DNA from: Croceibacterium_A sp039920345
Lineage (GTDB): Bacteria; Pseudomonadota; Alphaproteobacteria; Sphingomonadales; Sphingomonadaceae
Assembly (NCBI GenBank): GCA_039920345.1
Contig: JBDSDZ010000086.1
Coordinates: forward strand, 1-23,642
Reading direction: 5' to 3'
Length of the DNA: 23,642 nucleotides
Part shown: in pieces, positions 1 to 7,941 of the stretch
How the letters are laid out: every line of letters starts with the position of its first letter
How positions within the stretch are numbered: the first letter of the stretch is position 1
Made by a program: the position numbers and the translations under genes
The notes under the pieces: generated by a model
The model's input: the letters and a program-made list of their open reading frames with translations, nothing else
Told to the model about the DNA's origin: nothing
Database searches by the model: none

Positions 1-240
1 CGCGCCGGTCTTCGCCGCCGCCCAGGCCGCGGCGCAGCCGGCCGGGCCGCCGCCGATTACCACCACGTCGGCGGTGTGATAGATGTCGATCTCGCGCGCG
101 TCCTCGCGCACGGTACCGCCGCGCCGGGGCGGTGGCAGGTTGCGGCCCGCGCTTTCGAACACATCGGAGCCGAGGAAGCGCGTTTCGCTGTGTCCCTCGA
201 CGCGTTGCAACTTGGGCTTGTCGTCAGATTTATCGGTCAC
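1..240 (-). CDS. FAD-dependent oxidoreductase, N-terminal fragment (cut by window edge)
   Basis: Only the first 80 codons are in the window and the frame is still open at base 1. After a polar N-terminal stretch of about 55 residues comes a beta-strand and a dinucleotide-binding loop, VVVIGGGPAGCAAAWAAAKTGA-like (GxGxxG type, residues about 58-79), the FAD-binding P-loop of flavoprotein oxidoreductases. The spacing resembles the FAD_oxidored (PF12831) group, but the rest is needed to be sure. The start is GTG at 240-238. It overlaps the stop of the aconitase-X small subunit (TGA at 239-237) as GTGA, so translation is probably coupled. It is the last visible gene of the TBDR/IlvD/AcnX operon and likely oxidises or reduces the product or substrate of one of the two dehydratases (inference). 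Confidence 0.8.
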   Translation of the reverse strand, partial: MTDKSDDKPKLQRVEGHSETRFLGSDVFESAGRNLPPPRRGGTVREDAREIDIYHTADVVVIGGGPAGCAAAWAAAKTGA

Positions 241-683
241 CCAGCCACTCCGCATTTCCAGACATGGACTTCGCCGGCATCGGCATCGATGCGGACCCAA
301 TCGCCCGTTTCGATCAGGTCCAGCGGGTCGATGTCGAAATCGGTCATTGTCGGCACTCTCAGTACGACGGCCCCCAGCGCCGCCTTGGTCGTGGTAATCG
401 TGAACAGCAAGCCAAGTGGCGCCTTCCCGGTCAGCCGGGTCATGTGAAAGATACCGGACCATCCCGAAGAGCCTTTGGCGCCAGGGAAGACGAGGATCTT
501 GCCGGCAAAGCTCTGCCCGCGCAGCTCGTGGTGACTTTCGATCACCTCGCCCCGCATCGGATTGACTCCGCCCCAGCCGGAAATGGTTTGCCGGGTCACC
601 AGCGCTTCGCCTTCGCACGTTCCGCCCACGACCTTGCGGCCGCGCAGGATCACGTCGGGCGACTTGAGTGCAGCGGTTACCAT
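237..683 (-). CDS. Aconitase X swivel-domain (small) subunit, DUF126 type
   Basis: A 148-residue protein matching the AcnX small subunit (DUF126), the swivel domain that closes over the active site of the large subunit. Characterised AcnX enzymes dehydrate cis-3-hydroxy-L-proline (bacteria) or mevalonate 5-phosphate (archaea). The typical order is visible: a G-x-V-N-P-x-x-G-x-V segment (about residues 35-45), the serine loop FPGAKGSSGWSG (about 68-79), then TGKAP and a GAVVLRVPT strand. The start is ATG at 683-681 because it overlaps the large-subunit stop (TGA 685-683) as TGATG. A longer open frame to 1031 lies inside the large-subunit gene and is not needed. The serine loop differs from the GSSSGS or GSCTGS forms I recall for characterised members. 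Family assignment is strong; the substrate is unknown. Confidence 0.88.
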   Translation of the reverse strand: MVTAALKSPDVILRGRKVVGGTCEGEALVTRQTISGWGGVNPMRGEVIESHHELRGQSFAGKILVFPGAKGSSGWSGIFHMTRLTGKAPLGLLFTITTTKAALGAVVLRVPTMTDFDIDPLDLIETGDWVRIDADAGEVHVWKCGVAG

Positions 684-1972
684 CAGTTCAACCTCCCTTG
701 CCATTTGCCGGTGCAGGCCGCGTCGATGCATTCCTGCGTCGTCCCGAACCAGCCTTCGATTCCCATCATGGCGGGAAGGTAATGCGTCTGCTTCGCGCTG
801 TCGAAGGCCGCGACCCTGGTCCCCTTGGGCACGGCCTGACTGATCGCCGAACAAGTGTCGGTCATGAGCTTGGCGCCCGCTTTGCGCAGGATCTCCGCAT
901 AACCACTCGCAACCGCCGTTGCCTTCACCGCCCGGCTGGTAAAAATCCATAGCTCGCTGTTTGCGTGAACAGTGCGCCCCTCGAGCATACGCGCCGCTGT
1001 GGCGATCTGGTCTGCCGAGTAATGCGGGCAACCGAGCATGACATAATCAACGGTGTCGCTCTCGCCGATGCTGTTGAGCCGTTCGTAGATCGCCGCCCGC
1101 TCGCGCAGGCCATAGGTAAAGCGGGTTCCCTTGTCCGGCCCGCCGAAGGCGACCTCGCGGCTACGGGCTTCGGGGGTGATCCCGACCATGTGATACATTT
1201 CCACGCCGCCGGACGAGGCCGCTGCCGCACCAAAATGTTTGTGTTTGATGAGCGATGCCTCGCCGATCTTGCCGTCGAGGACGGGGATTGCGTCCTCCAC
1301 GGCGCCACCGGTGTAATATCCCAGCATGCCCCATTCGAAGATTGAATCGACCGGGACTTCGACTTCGATCGCGTGTTGGCCGATCCGGAATTCGTCGGTG
1401 TGGAAGCCCCAATTGGGGATGCGTTTGGCCAGCATCGCGGCGCTGGTTGATTCGCGTCCTTCGCAGTTGGTCCGGCCGCCGATGACCGAATTGCAGAACA
1501 CCACCGCGCTCGATTCCATCCACGCGCAATGTTCGCCCATCACCGGAACATTGCCGGCGAGATAGGGCGTGCAGGTCTTCATCACCTGGATGCCGTGCCC
1601 GGCCACTTCGGCCTCGTCGCTGCGGAAATTGGCAAAGGCCTCTTCGCTCATGCCCTGATCGCGCCACATCTCGGGGTCCATCCCGCCCTGCAGATGGCAA
1701 CTGAACGCATTCATCCGGGGGACGTCGACCGCTTCATCGGAATCGAGATCGAACCGCGAAAAGACGGCGCGGTAATCGCCTCCGTCCTCGGCGTAGTAGT
1801 CCTTGACCCATTGCGGCGAGGAACCGGGCACACCGGCGACATTGTCGGTGTAGACGAAATCCTCAGCACCCAGCGCCTCGGCATAGCGGACTAGCAGGTC
1901 CATTGCCTTGGCAACTGCCGGGCCGTCGCGCCCGTCCAGCATCGCCCGTTCGTCGTTGGTGAGGCTAACCAT
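683..1972 (-). CDS. Aconitase X catalytic (large) subunit, DUF521 type
   Basis: A 429-residue protein with the AcnX catalytic domain, an Fe-S hydro-lyase that removes water from a hydroxy acid or hydroxy-proline type substrate. The three family cysteines expected to hold the cluster are present: C134 in KTCTPYLAG, C315 in LGCPHYS and C374 in TDTC. The block around residues 150-172 (AWMESSAV, then NSVIGGRTN) is the other hallmark. Length is normal for a separate large subunit, as in two-gene AcnX rather than the fused single-chain type. The ATG at 1972 has GGAG 8 nt upstream and lies 12 nt after the ilvD-family stop. It overlaps the small-subunit start, so the two chains are probably made in equal amounts. 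No proline racemase or amidohydrolase is visible nearby, so the cis-3-hydroxyproline role is not supported by context. Confidence 0.9.
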   Translation of the reverse strand: MVSLTNDERAMLDGRDGPAVAKAMDLLVRYAEALGAEDFVYTDNVAGVPGSSPQWVKDYYAEDGGDYRAVFSRFDLDSDEAVDVPRMNAFSCHLQGGMDPEMWRDQGMSEEAFANFRSDEAEVAGHGIQVMKTCTPYLAGNVPVMGEHCAWMESSAVVFCNSVIGGRTNCEGRESTSAAMLAKRIPNWGFHTDEFRIGQHAIEVEVPVDSIFEWGMLGYYTGGAVEDAIPVLDGKIGEASLIKHKHFGAAAASSGGVEMYHMVGITPEARSREVAFGGPDKGTRFTYGLRERAAIYERLNSIGESDTVDYVMLGCPHYSADQIATAARMLEGRTVHANSELWIFTSRAVKATAVASGYAEILRKAGAKLMTDTCSAISQAVPKGTRVAAFDSAKQTHYLPAMMGIEGWFGTTQECIDAACTGKWQGRLN

Positions 1973-1984
1973 CGTGTCGCTCCA

Positions 1985-3652
1985 TCACTTGTCGATCTCG
2001 ATCAGGACCGCGCCCGTTGCCATAGGTTGCACATCGCGCCGGTACATTCCAAGCCAACCGTCGGCCGGCACGGGATAGGCGTTTTGCAAACCGGGTCGCC
2101 GCGCAAGTTCCTCGGCAGAAACCATCAGGTCCAGGCGCCGCTCTGCCACATCGATCTCGATCGGATCGCCGTTCTGGACTTTGCCGATCGGGCCGCCGAC
2201 CGCCCCTTCGGGGGCGACTTCCGCCACGGTCAGGCCCTTGAGGCAAAGCCCGGAGAGTTGACCGTCTGTCACGAAGGCCACGTCCTTGGCCAAACCTGCA
2301 GCATCAATGGCGAACAGCACAATCGACGCGCCGCCGCCCATGGCCGGGCCGCCTTTCAGGCCCTGGCCGCGCAAGACCAGCACGTCTCCCTTGCACAGCT
2401 GGCCTTCGGCAATCGCGGCCATTGCAGCGGCCGTGCTCTCAAACACACGGGCGATGCCAGAAAAGCTTTCGGGGCGCGATCCATCGCGGATGCCGAGCTT
2501 CACGACGGCACTTTCAGGTGCCAGCGAGCCCTTCAAAATGGCGATCGAGGGACCCGCCGAGATGGGGCGATCGAGCGGGCGGATGATGTCCTCGTCTGTC
2601 ACGGTCGCATCGGCCAGGTCCTGGGCCATCGTCAGGCCGGACGCGACGGTCACAGCCAGATCAAGCACCGGCTCAAGTTGCTTGAGCATGGCGCGGGCGC
2701 CGCCGGCGTCCTCGAATTGCTCGATCCGCACGCTTCCATTGGGGCGCACCGCCGCAAGCGTGGGTACCGTGCGTCCCATCTCGTCCCAGATCGCATACAG
2801 GTCGGTGCTCAATCCGCCTTCAGTAGCGGTCGCCTGCAGGTGCTTGATGGCATTGATCGATCCTGACACCGCAAGGACCATCGCGGCGGCATTGCGGAAC
2901 GCGCCTTCGGTCATGATCTTTCGCGGGGTCAGATCCTGCTCGACCATGTCCACGATCCGCCGCCCGGCCTGGCGCGCAGCATCGAACATCTTGTCGCTGT
3001 TGGCACGCACCGGGGCCGATCCCGAGACACACATGCCCAGCGCTTCCACCACACAGTGCATCGTGTTGGCTGTGGCCATGCCCGCACATACGCCAGGCCC
3101 CCGGATGGCCTGGGGAACGATATCGTCAACAGAGTGCTTGGCCGGTTTTCCGAGCAAGGCGCCGACCCCGCCGGAAAACAGGTCCTCGATGTCGACGTGA
3201 TCGTCACCGATCATGCCGGACGCCTGGTATCCGCCGATGACGAGCAGGGTCGGGATGTTGAGCCGCATGGCCGCCATCAGGTGGCCGGGCGGAGTCTTGT
3301 CGCAACTGGTCAGGCAAACCATGCCGTCCAGCAAAGCGGCTTCGACCTGCGCTTCGATGTCATTGGTGACCAGATCGCGGCCGGCGAGGATGTAGCTACC
3401 CTGCTTCGCCGCGCCCGTAATGAAGTCAGACGGCGCGGTGGTGCGGACTTCGAAAGGAACGCCGCCAGCCGCACGGACGGCTTCTTTCACGACTTTGGCC
3501 ACCCCATCGAGATGCGCGAAACACACGGCCAGTTCGGACGAGGAATTGACCACCGCGATCTTCGGCTTGAGCAGATCGGCCTCGCTCAGACCCAGTGCCA
3601 ACCAGTGCGCACGGCGGACGGGCGTATTGGCGGCAATGCTGCGCAGGATCAT
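1985..3652 (-). CDS. IlvD/Edd-family dehydratase (dihydroxy-acid or sugar-acid dehydratase-like)
   Basis: A 555-residue IlvD/Edd family protein; these Fe-S enzymes convert 2,3-dihydroxy acids or aldonic acids to 2-oxo acids. The three cluster cysteines are present: C44 (in ELAVCFAHL), C117 (SCDKTPPG) and C189 (GVCAGMATANTM). K119 of CDK matches the metal-bridging lysine, and the C-terminal TDGQLSGLCLKG loop carries the proposed catalytic serine. N-S-S-S-E-L-A-V replaces the usual N-x-x-N-E-x-x-P-C context, so this is a divergent paralogue, not the biosynthetic IlvD. Its place in a TBDR/AcnX operon supports a catabolic role. The start is ATG at 3652, the point where family similarity begins, with AAAAAGG upstream. 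The frame stays open to 3787, but that extension has no family match. The substrate is not known. Confidence 0.9.
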   Translation of the reverse strand: MILRSIAANTPVRRAHWLALGLSEADLLKPKIAVVNSSSELAVCFAHLDGVAKVVKEAVRAAGGVPFEVRTTAPSDFITGAAKQGSYILAGRDLVTNDIEAQVEAALLDGMVCLTSCDKTPPGHLMAAMRLNIPTLLVIGGYQASGMIGDDHVDIEDLFSGGVGALLGKPAKHSVDDIVPQAIRGPGVCAGMATANTMHCVVEALGMCVSGSAPVRANSDKMFDAARQAGRRIVDMVEQDLTPRKIMTEGAFRNAAAMVLAVSGSINAIKHLQATATEGGLSTDLYAIWDEMGRTVPTLAAVRPNGSVRIEQFEDAGGARAMLKQLEPVLDLAVTVASGLTMAQDLADATVTDEDIIRPLDRPISAGPSIAILKGSLAPESAVVKLGIRDGSRPESFSGIARVFESTAAAMAAIAEGQLCKGDVLVLRGQGLKGGPAMGGGASIVLFAIDAAGLAKDVAFVTDGQLSGLCLKGLTVAEVAPEGAVGGPIGKVQNGDPIEIDVAERRLDLMVSAEELARRPGLQNAYPVPADGWLGMYRRDVQPMATGAVLIEIDK

Positions 3653-3754
3653 TGATTTAGACCTTTTTAATCGAGGACTGGACTGGTCTGCCAGCGCGGC
3701 GCGCGCAGGCTGCCATCCAGCCGGTTCGGCGACGACGCCGGCAAAGTTCGACAA

Positions 3755-3795
3755 CCCACGACGAGGTGGGGCGGCCGGACTTGCCAAGCCCGGCC
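3755..3795 (-). other. Two tandem hairpins between TBDR and dehydratase genes
   Basis: In the 156-bp gap after the TBDR stop, the minus-strand RNA can form two hairpins. The first (3773-3795) pairs GGCCGG, a G-U step and CTTG with CAAG and CCGGCC around a single central base. The second (3755-3770) pairs CCCAC with GTGGG around a 6-nt loop. No U-run follows, so this is more likely an mRNA-stabilising or processing element, or a partial terminator that lowers expression of the downstream enzyme genes, than a full terminator. Confidence 0.5.
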
Positions 3796-3808
3796 GGGAA
3801 CGCGGAGA

Positions 3809-6763
3809 TCAGAACTTAGCGCGCAGTCCGCCCTTGAACATGCGGCCAACAGGATTGAACAGGACGTTGTTGCCGGCCCCGTTTGCGCCCGGGAAGCGCG
3901 GCGGATCGACGTTGAAGACGTTGTCGACACCGGCATAGATCTCGAGCCCGTCAGTCCACGCGGTCGCCAGTTTCACCGTCGCAAGCATATCGACATAAGT
4001 CTTCGAAGGCAGGGTGTTGATGTCCACGCTGTTGGGGTTCGTTAGGGAAAACCCAGGGTCACCCGGCTCGACGAAGGTGGGGAAGAAGAAGCCTTTGTTG
4101 ATCCAGCGGACATGGGTGTTGAACGAGAACATCTCTCCGATATCGAAGCGGGCATTGGCATCGACGGTCCAGTCCGGAATGCCGGGAGGCGTACCGCCCC
4201 GCAGGCCGGTCTGGCCTGCGCGATCGGTTTGGCCTGCCGAATCCACCGTAATCAGGTCCGCCACGTAGCTGGCCAGGACCGACAGGTTCAGCCGGTTGTT
4301 TCCGGCAAATGGCTGCGCATAGTGCAGTTCCATATCGACACCGCGCGCGATCAGCTGGTTGACGTTCTGGATGGTGTCGTTGACGTTGGTTACGTTGTTG
4401 CCAGCGTCGCGGGTGATCAGCGAACAGCTCAGCGCGTCCCCCGCCACACAACGATTGACGATGTTCTGTTGCCCCAGCGTGCTGATGGCGTCGTCAATTT
4501 TGATGTCATAGTAATCGATCGAGGCCCGGAACCTGGCCAGGAAGCCCGCGGCCGGCTGGAACACCACACCGGCGGTGAAGGTATCGGCCTTTTCGGGCAC
4601 GAGGTTGCCGTTCGAACCGCTGGTAATGGGCACGATGACTTGAACACCGCCATTTCCGGTATCGGTCAGAATACCCGTCGACCGAGTAACCGGACCAAAC
4701 AGTTCGGAGACGTTGGGCGCCCGGATATCGCGCGACCGGGTCACCCGGAAGCGAACCGCGTCAATCGGTGCCCATGTTCCGCCCACTTTCCAGGTCGTAA
4801 CGTCGACCTTGCTGCTTGGCTGGAAGTCGCTGGAACGATTGTAATGGGTTTGGCGGATGGCACCATTCACCCCCAGCTCGCGGGCGAAAGCAACGTCGGC
4901 CAGCAGCGGCACGTCGATTTCGCCATAGGCTTCGCTGACCTCGATCTTGCCTGAAATCAGCGAGCCATTGCCCGCATTGAAGAAGCCGTTGACCCGCGAA
5001 ATGGCGTCGGTGTCGCCCGCGACCTTGTCGCTGCGGTATTCCGCGCCGACAGCCACGCCAACCGGGCCGGCCGGCAGTTCGAACAGCGAACCGGTGACGT
5101 TGGCGGCGACGACGTGCTGATTGGTGACGTTGGTCTGGAAGCCTTCGCCCGTCACATAGGCCTGGGCACTCGCAAAGTATGGGCCATTGGCGGTGCCGAA
5201 GGGGTTGAGCGGCACGCAGGCCGGATCGTCGTTGGCAGTACTGGCATCGGCATTGATGCGGCACACCGGGACGCCGCCGACTGACGTCGCGTCGAGGGCG
5301 TTGCGGATTCTTGCTGTGATCGTGTTGTTGGTCAAATCGCTGCGGAAGGAATTGCGCCCGTATTGGTAATAGGCGTTGGCGCTCCAGCTTCCGCCGAGCT
5401 GGTATTCCGCCGAAGTGACGACGCGGAACACCTTGTTCCGGACGCTGATCTGTACCGGCCCCACGTCGTTGAAGCCCTTGCCCAACGTGAAGCTGGTTGC
5501 CCCGCTGTTTGCGAGGATGGTGGGGATGTCGAGCGTCGGGTCGCTCGACCGCGGGATGAAAGGATTGTCGTTCTTGATCACCAACGCGATGTCGCGATAG
5601 GCGGTGCTGCGGTGGCGGCCTTTGCCCTCGCCCACGGTCACGCCGAGTTCGAGCGTCAAATCCGAAGTGGCGTCCCAGGTGAGGTAGCCCATGGTGCTGT
5701 AACGCTCGGTCGGCGAAACGATCGGGAAGTCGAAATAGACATTTTCTTCGGCCGGATTGCCGGTCTCGCCGCCGACCATCCAGATACGGTTGGCATAACT
5801 GCCGAACTGATACCGGCGAGGCGTGCCGTCGTTGCCGAAGGTGATCCCGTCGATGGGGCGCAGAAACGGCAAATCCCGGCCTGTAAAAGCGCTCGCCGGC
5901 GGGGTGGTAATGCCTTGGAAATCGGCTGACCAGACTGCAGCGTTCGCCAGGATGTTGCTGGCCGGACGCGTTGGGGTCTGCCCGGGGGAAAGCGGGTTGC
6001 GGCCGACGATGGTCAGGCCGTTGACGCACCAGTCACGGTCGCGGCAGGCATCGATGCCATCGGCCTTCTCCCATTCACCGCCCAGGATAAAATGCAGGTT
6101 GGATCCGAAGTCCCATCCTCCGGCAGCGCCGAATTGGCGGGTGAAGTTGTCACCTTCATTCGAAATGCCCAGCTGGCCATTGAATTTGTAGCCCGTGAAT
6201 TTCTTGTCCAGCAGAAGGTTGACCACGCCCGAAACCGCATCGGACCCATAGACGGCTGAAGCACCGCCGGTCACCACTTCCGCGCGCGACAACAGGATCG
6301 AGGGTATCATGTTGGTGTCGACTGTCGCCTGCGTGGTCGAAGGCACGAACCGCTTTCCGTCCACCAGGGTGAGCGTGCGAACCGCGCCGAGGCCGCGCAA
6401 ATCAAGGATGCGGCCACCCACGACCAGTCCTGCTGCAGGATTAAGGCCCGAGGTTGCGGGGGTCTGCGTTGCCCGAAAGGATGGCAGTTCGTTGAGGGCG
6501 TCGCCCAGATTGGTAAGACCGCGATCATCAAGTCGCTGCGCATCGAGGATCGTGACCGGTGTGGGCCTGTCGAAACTGGACTGAATCCGAGACCCGGTCA
6601 CGACGATCGTGTCGCTGTCAGCGGCAGCGTCTGCCTGCTGCGCCGGACCCGGCGTTTCGCTCGCAACATTCTGCGCGCGGGCTGAGCCACCTGCGACAAG
6701 GCTGGTCGCGATGGCCAGGGCGCAAGTGGACGAACGGGCGTTCTTGAAGATCCTCAACATCAT
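3809..6763 (-). CDS. TonB-dependent receptor (outer-membrane), operon head
   Basis: A protein of about 984 residues, an outer-membrane active transporter of the sphingomonad TBDR type. A signal peptide (residues 1-30, cleavage after ARA) is followed by a TonB box (DTIVVTGSRI, about 51-60). The plug domain follows, with LVDGKRFVPS and the RAEVVTGGASAVYGSDAVSGVVNLL signature split between about residues 135 and 190. A long barrel then ends in the usual terminal Phe (GLRAKF). The start is ATG at 6763 (or the adjacent ATG at 6760), with GGAGAGG just upstream; an in-frame TTG at 6778 lies within that ribosome-binding site and is rejected. It faces a LysR regulator and precedes two dehydratases and an FAD enzyme, so it probably imports the compound they degrade (inference). 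The ligand is not predictable. Confidence 0.95.
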   Translation of the reverse strand: MMLRIFKNARSSTCALAIATSLVAGGSARAQNVASETPGPAQQADAAADSDTIVVTGSRIQSSFDRPTPVTILDAQRLDDRGLTNLGDALNELPSFRATQTPATSGLNPAAGLVVGGRILDLRGLGAVRTLTLVDGKRFVPSTTQATVDTNMIPSILLSRAEVVTGGASAVYGSDAVSGVVNLLLDKKFTGYKFNGQLGISNEGDNFTRQFGAAGGWDFGSNLHFILGGEWEKADGIDACRDRDWCVNGLTIVGRNPLSPGQTPTRPASNILANAAVWSADFQGITTPPASAFTGRDLPFLRPIDGITFGNDGTPRRYQFGSYANRIWMVGGETGNPAEENVYFDFPIVSPTERYSTMGYLTWDATSDLTLELGVTVGEGKGRHRSTAYRDIALVIKNDNPFIPRSSDPTLDIPTILANSGATSFTLGKGFNDVGPVQISVRNKVFRVVTSAEYQLGGSWSANAYYQYGRNSFRSDLTNNTITARIRNALDATSVGGVPVCRINADASTANDDPACVPLNPFGTANGPYFASAQAYVTGEGFQTNVTNQHVVAANVTGSLFELPAGPVGVAVGAEYRSDKVAGDTDAISRVNGFFNAGNGSLISGKIEVSEAYGEIDVPLLADVAFARELGVNGAIRQTHYNRSSDFQPSSKVDVTTWKVGGTWAPIDAVRFRVTRSRDIRAPNVSELFGPVTRSTGILTDTGNGGVQVIVPITSGSNGNLVPEKADTFTAGVVFQPAAGFLARFRASIDYYDIKIDDAISTLGQQNIVNRCVAGDALSCSLITRDAGNNVTNVNDTIQNVNQLIARGVDMELHYAQPFAGNNRLNLSVLASYVADLITVDSAGQTDRAGQTGLRGGTPPGIPDWTVDANARFDIGEMFSFNTHVRWINKGFFFPTFVEPGDPGFSLTNPNSVDINTLPSKTYVDMLATVKLATAWTDGLEIYAGVDNVFNVDPPRFPGANGAGNNVLFNPVGRMFKGGLRAKF

Positions 6764-6829
6764 TCTTTCCTCTCCCAAGGTCGTGGCCTGTGGCCGTTTT
6801 TTTGAGAACCTAATTGGGATTGAGTGCGC

Positions 6830-6873
6830 CGAGAATAGACCTTAAAGAGAAGTCTGCATTCTCGAAACGAGAA
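6830..6873. promoter_or_regulatory. Candidate LysR operator: TTCTCG-AAA-CGAGAA palindrome plus upstream half-site
   Basis: A perfect 15-bp inverted repeat, TTCTCGAAACGAGAA, lies at 6859-6873 and contains a T-N11-A core (6860-6872), the usual LysR-type recognition pattern. The half-site CGAGAA recurs at 6830-6835, and a weaker GAGAA lies at 6804-6808. The palindrome ends 2 bp before the LysR ATG at 6876, which would allow autorepression and control of the divergent TBDR operon. That it is the LysR site is inferred from position and pattern. Confidence 0.6.
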
Positions 6874-6875
6874 CA

Positions 6876-7814
6876 ATGGACACACTGGTCAACGTCAGAA
6901 CTTTTCTTGCGGCCGCCCGCCTGGGAAGCTTCGCCGCGGCCGCCCGCTCGCTTTCGGTCGCGCCGTCGGTGGTGTCCAAACGGATCGGGCAACTGGAAGA
7001 AGAGTTCGAGGCCCAGCTATTCCATCGCACCACTCGCAACCTGCAACTGACTGTGGACGGGGGGAGGCTGCTCCCCAAATGCCAGAAACTTCTCTCCGAG
7101 TTCGACGATCTGCGAGACGTGGAGCGCAAGGATGTGGTGCAGGGGCATTTGCGGATTGATGCGCCGGGCACGGTGACCAGCCGGATACTGGGCCCGATTT
7201 TCTGCGACTTCCTGGTCCGCTATCCTCGGATTGATATGGATTTACGCCTGATCGATCGCCTCGATAATCCGATCGAAAGGGGATGCGATCTCTCCATCGG
7301 CACTCGCCCGTCGACGTTCGAACAGATCCACGACGTTCCGCTGATGCCTTATCCTTGCGCAACCTACGCGAGCAAAGCCTACGTCGAGAAATTCGGAGCC
7401 CCGCAAACGCCGCCGGATCTGGCAAAGCATAGTTGCCTGGTCTCTCTGCTCTATGGAACCGTGTGGCATTTCTACGGGAGCCTGGGCGATCTGGCTGTCA
7501 ACGTACGCCCGCGCCTCTCCGTCAACGATACGATTGTCTTGCGCGAGGCGGTCAGGCGCGATCTGGGCATCGCTGTCCTGCCCTCCTCGCTGGCTGAGAG
7601 CGACGTGCGGGCCGGAAAGCTTTTGCGGCTGCTACCGGACTGGCGCCCACCCCCCTTATGGCTCAAAGCCTGGGTGCCAACGCAAAGGTCGGTCAAGCCA
7701 AGCGTTCAGGCACTGCTCGATTTCCTGCGTTCTCGCTTGCCCGCCGTCGGCCAGCCGGGAGGCACGTACTTTGCCGGCGAACTGACTCCGCGCGATGGCG
7801 AAGCGCCAGCCTGA
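6876..7814 (+). CDS. LysR-family transcriptional regulator
   Basis: A 312-residue LysR regulator. The N-terminal winged helix-turn-helix (about residues 1-60) reads FLAAARLGSFAAAARSLSVA, then SVVSKRIGQLEEEF and LFHRTTRNLQLT, which is the family core. The remainder is the two-lobed co-inducer domain (about 90-300), with a YPRIDMDLRL segment and a late LPSSLAE segment. The start ATG is fixed by the helix-turn-helix beginning almost at once; the ribosome-binding site is weak. It is divergent from the TBDR operon with about 110 bp between starts, and a T-N11-A palindrome lies in that gap. The natural inference is that it controls the AcnX/IlvD operon in response to a substrate or intermediate. 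The tail of about 20 residues after the last family segment is Gly/Pro-rich and carries no visible motif. Confidence 0.92.
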   Translation: MDTLVNVRTFLAAARLGSFAAAARSLSVAPSVVSKRIGQLEEEFEAQLFHRTTRNLQLTVDGGRLLPKCQKLLSEFDDLRDVERKDVVQGHLRIDAPGTVTSRILGPIFCDFLVRYPRIDMDLRLIDRLDNPIERGCDLSIGTRPSTFEQIHDVPLMPYPCATYASKAYVEKFGAPQTPPDLAKHSCLVSLLYGTVWHFYGSLGDLAVNVRPRLSVNDTIVLREAVRRDLGIAVLPSSLAESDVRAGKLLRLLPDWRPPPLWLKAWVPTQRSVKPSVQALLDFLRSRLPAVGQPGGTYFAGELTPRDGEAPA

Positions 7815-7827
7815 AAGACACCGGGCC

Positions 7828-7873
7828 GCCCGAGCGCAGTTCGCTCATCGTTGCCAACACCCATGCCTCGGGC
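7828..7873. terminator. Weak candidate bidirectional terminator between convergent genes
   Basis: The 127-bp gap between the converging LysR and IclR genes contains GAGCG-CAGTT-CGCTC (7832-7846) and a wider inverted repeat GCCCGAG (7828-7834) / CTCGGGC (7867-7873). These are alternative stems. There is no clear T-run on either side, so the call rests only on dyad symmetry and position. Confidence 0.3.
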
Positions 7874-7941
7874 GCGTTTCTGGCTTCCAAGAGAAACGGA
7901 ACGGTCGCCAAACCCCGCAGCACTGCGCCATCTTCCCTGCG

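Noticed and set aside
684..1031. N-terminal extension of the AcnX small subunit
   Set aside because: It lies within the large-subunit gene; the ATG at 683 gives the normal family length and a TGATG coupling.
2027..3200. Long plus-strand frames opposite the IlvD-family gene
   Set aside because: They are antisense to a gene with all its catalytic motifs, with low-complexity Ala/Arg/Ser composition.
4761..6029. 422-codon open frame on the minus strand
   Set aside because: It lies in another frame inside the TBDR gene at 3809-6763, is Arg/Gln/His-rich and shows no family pattern; typical of high-G+C shadow frames.
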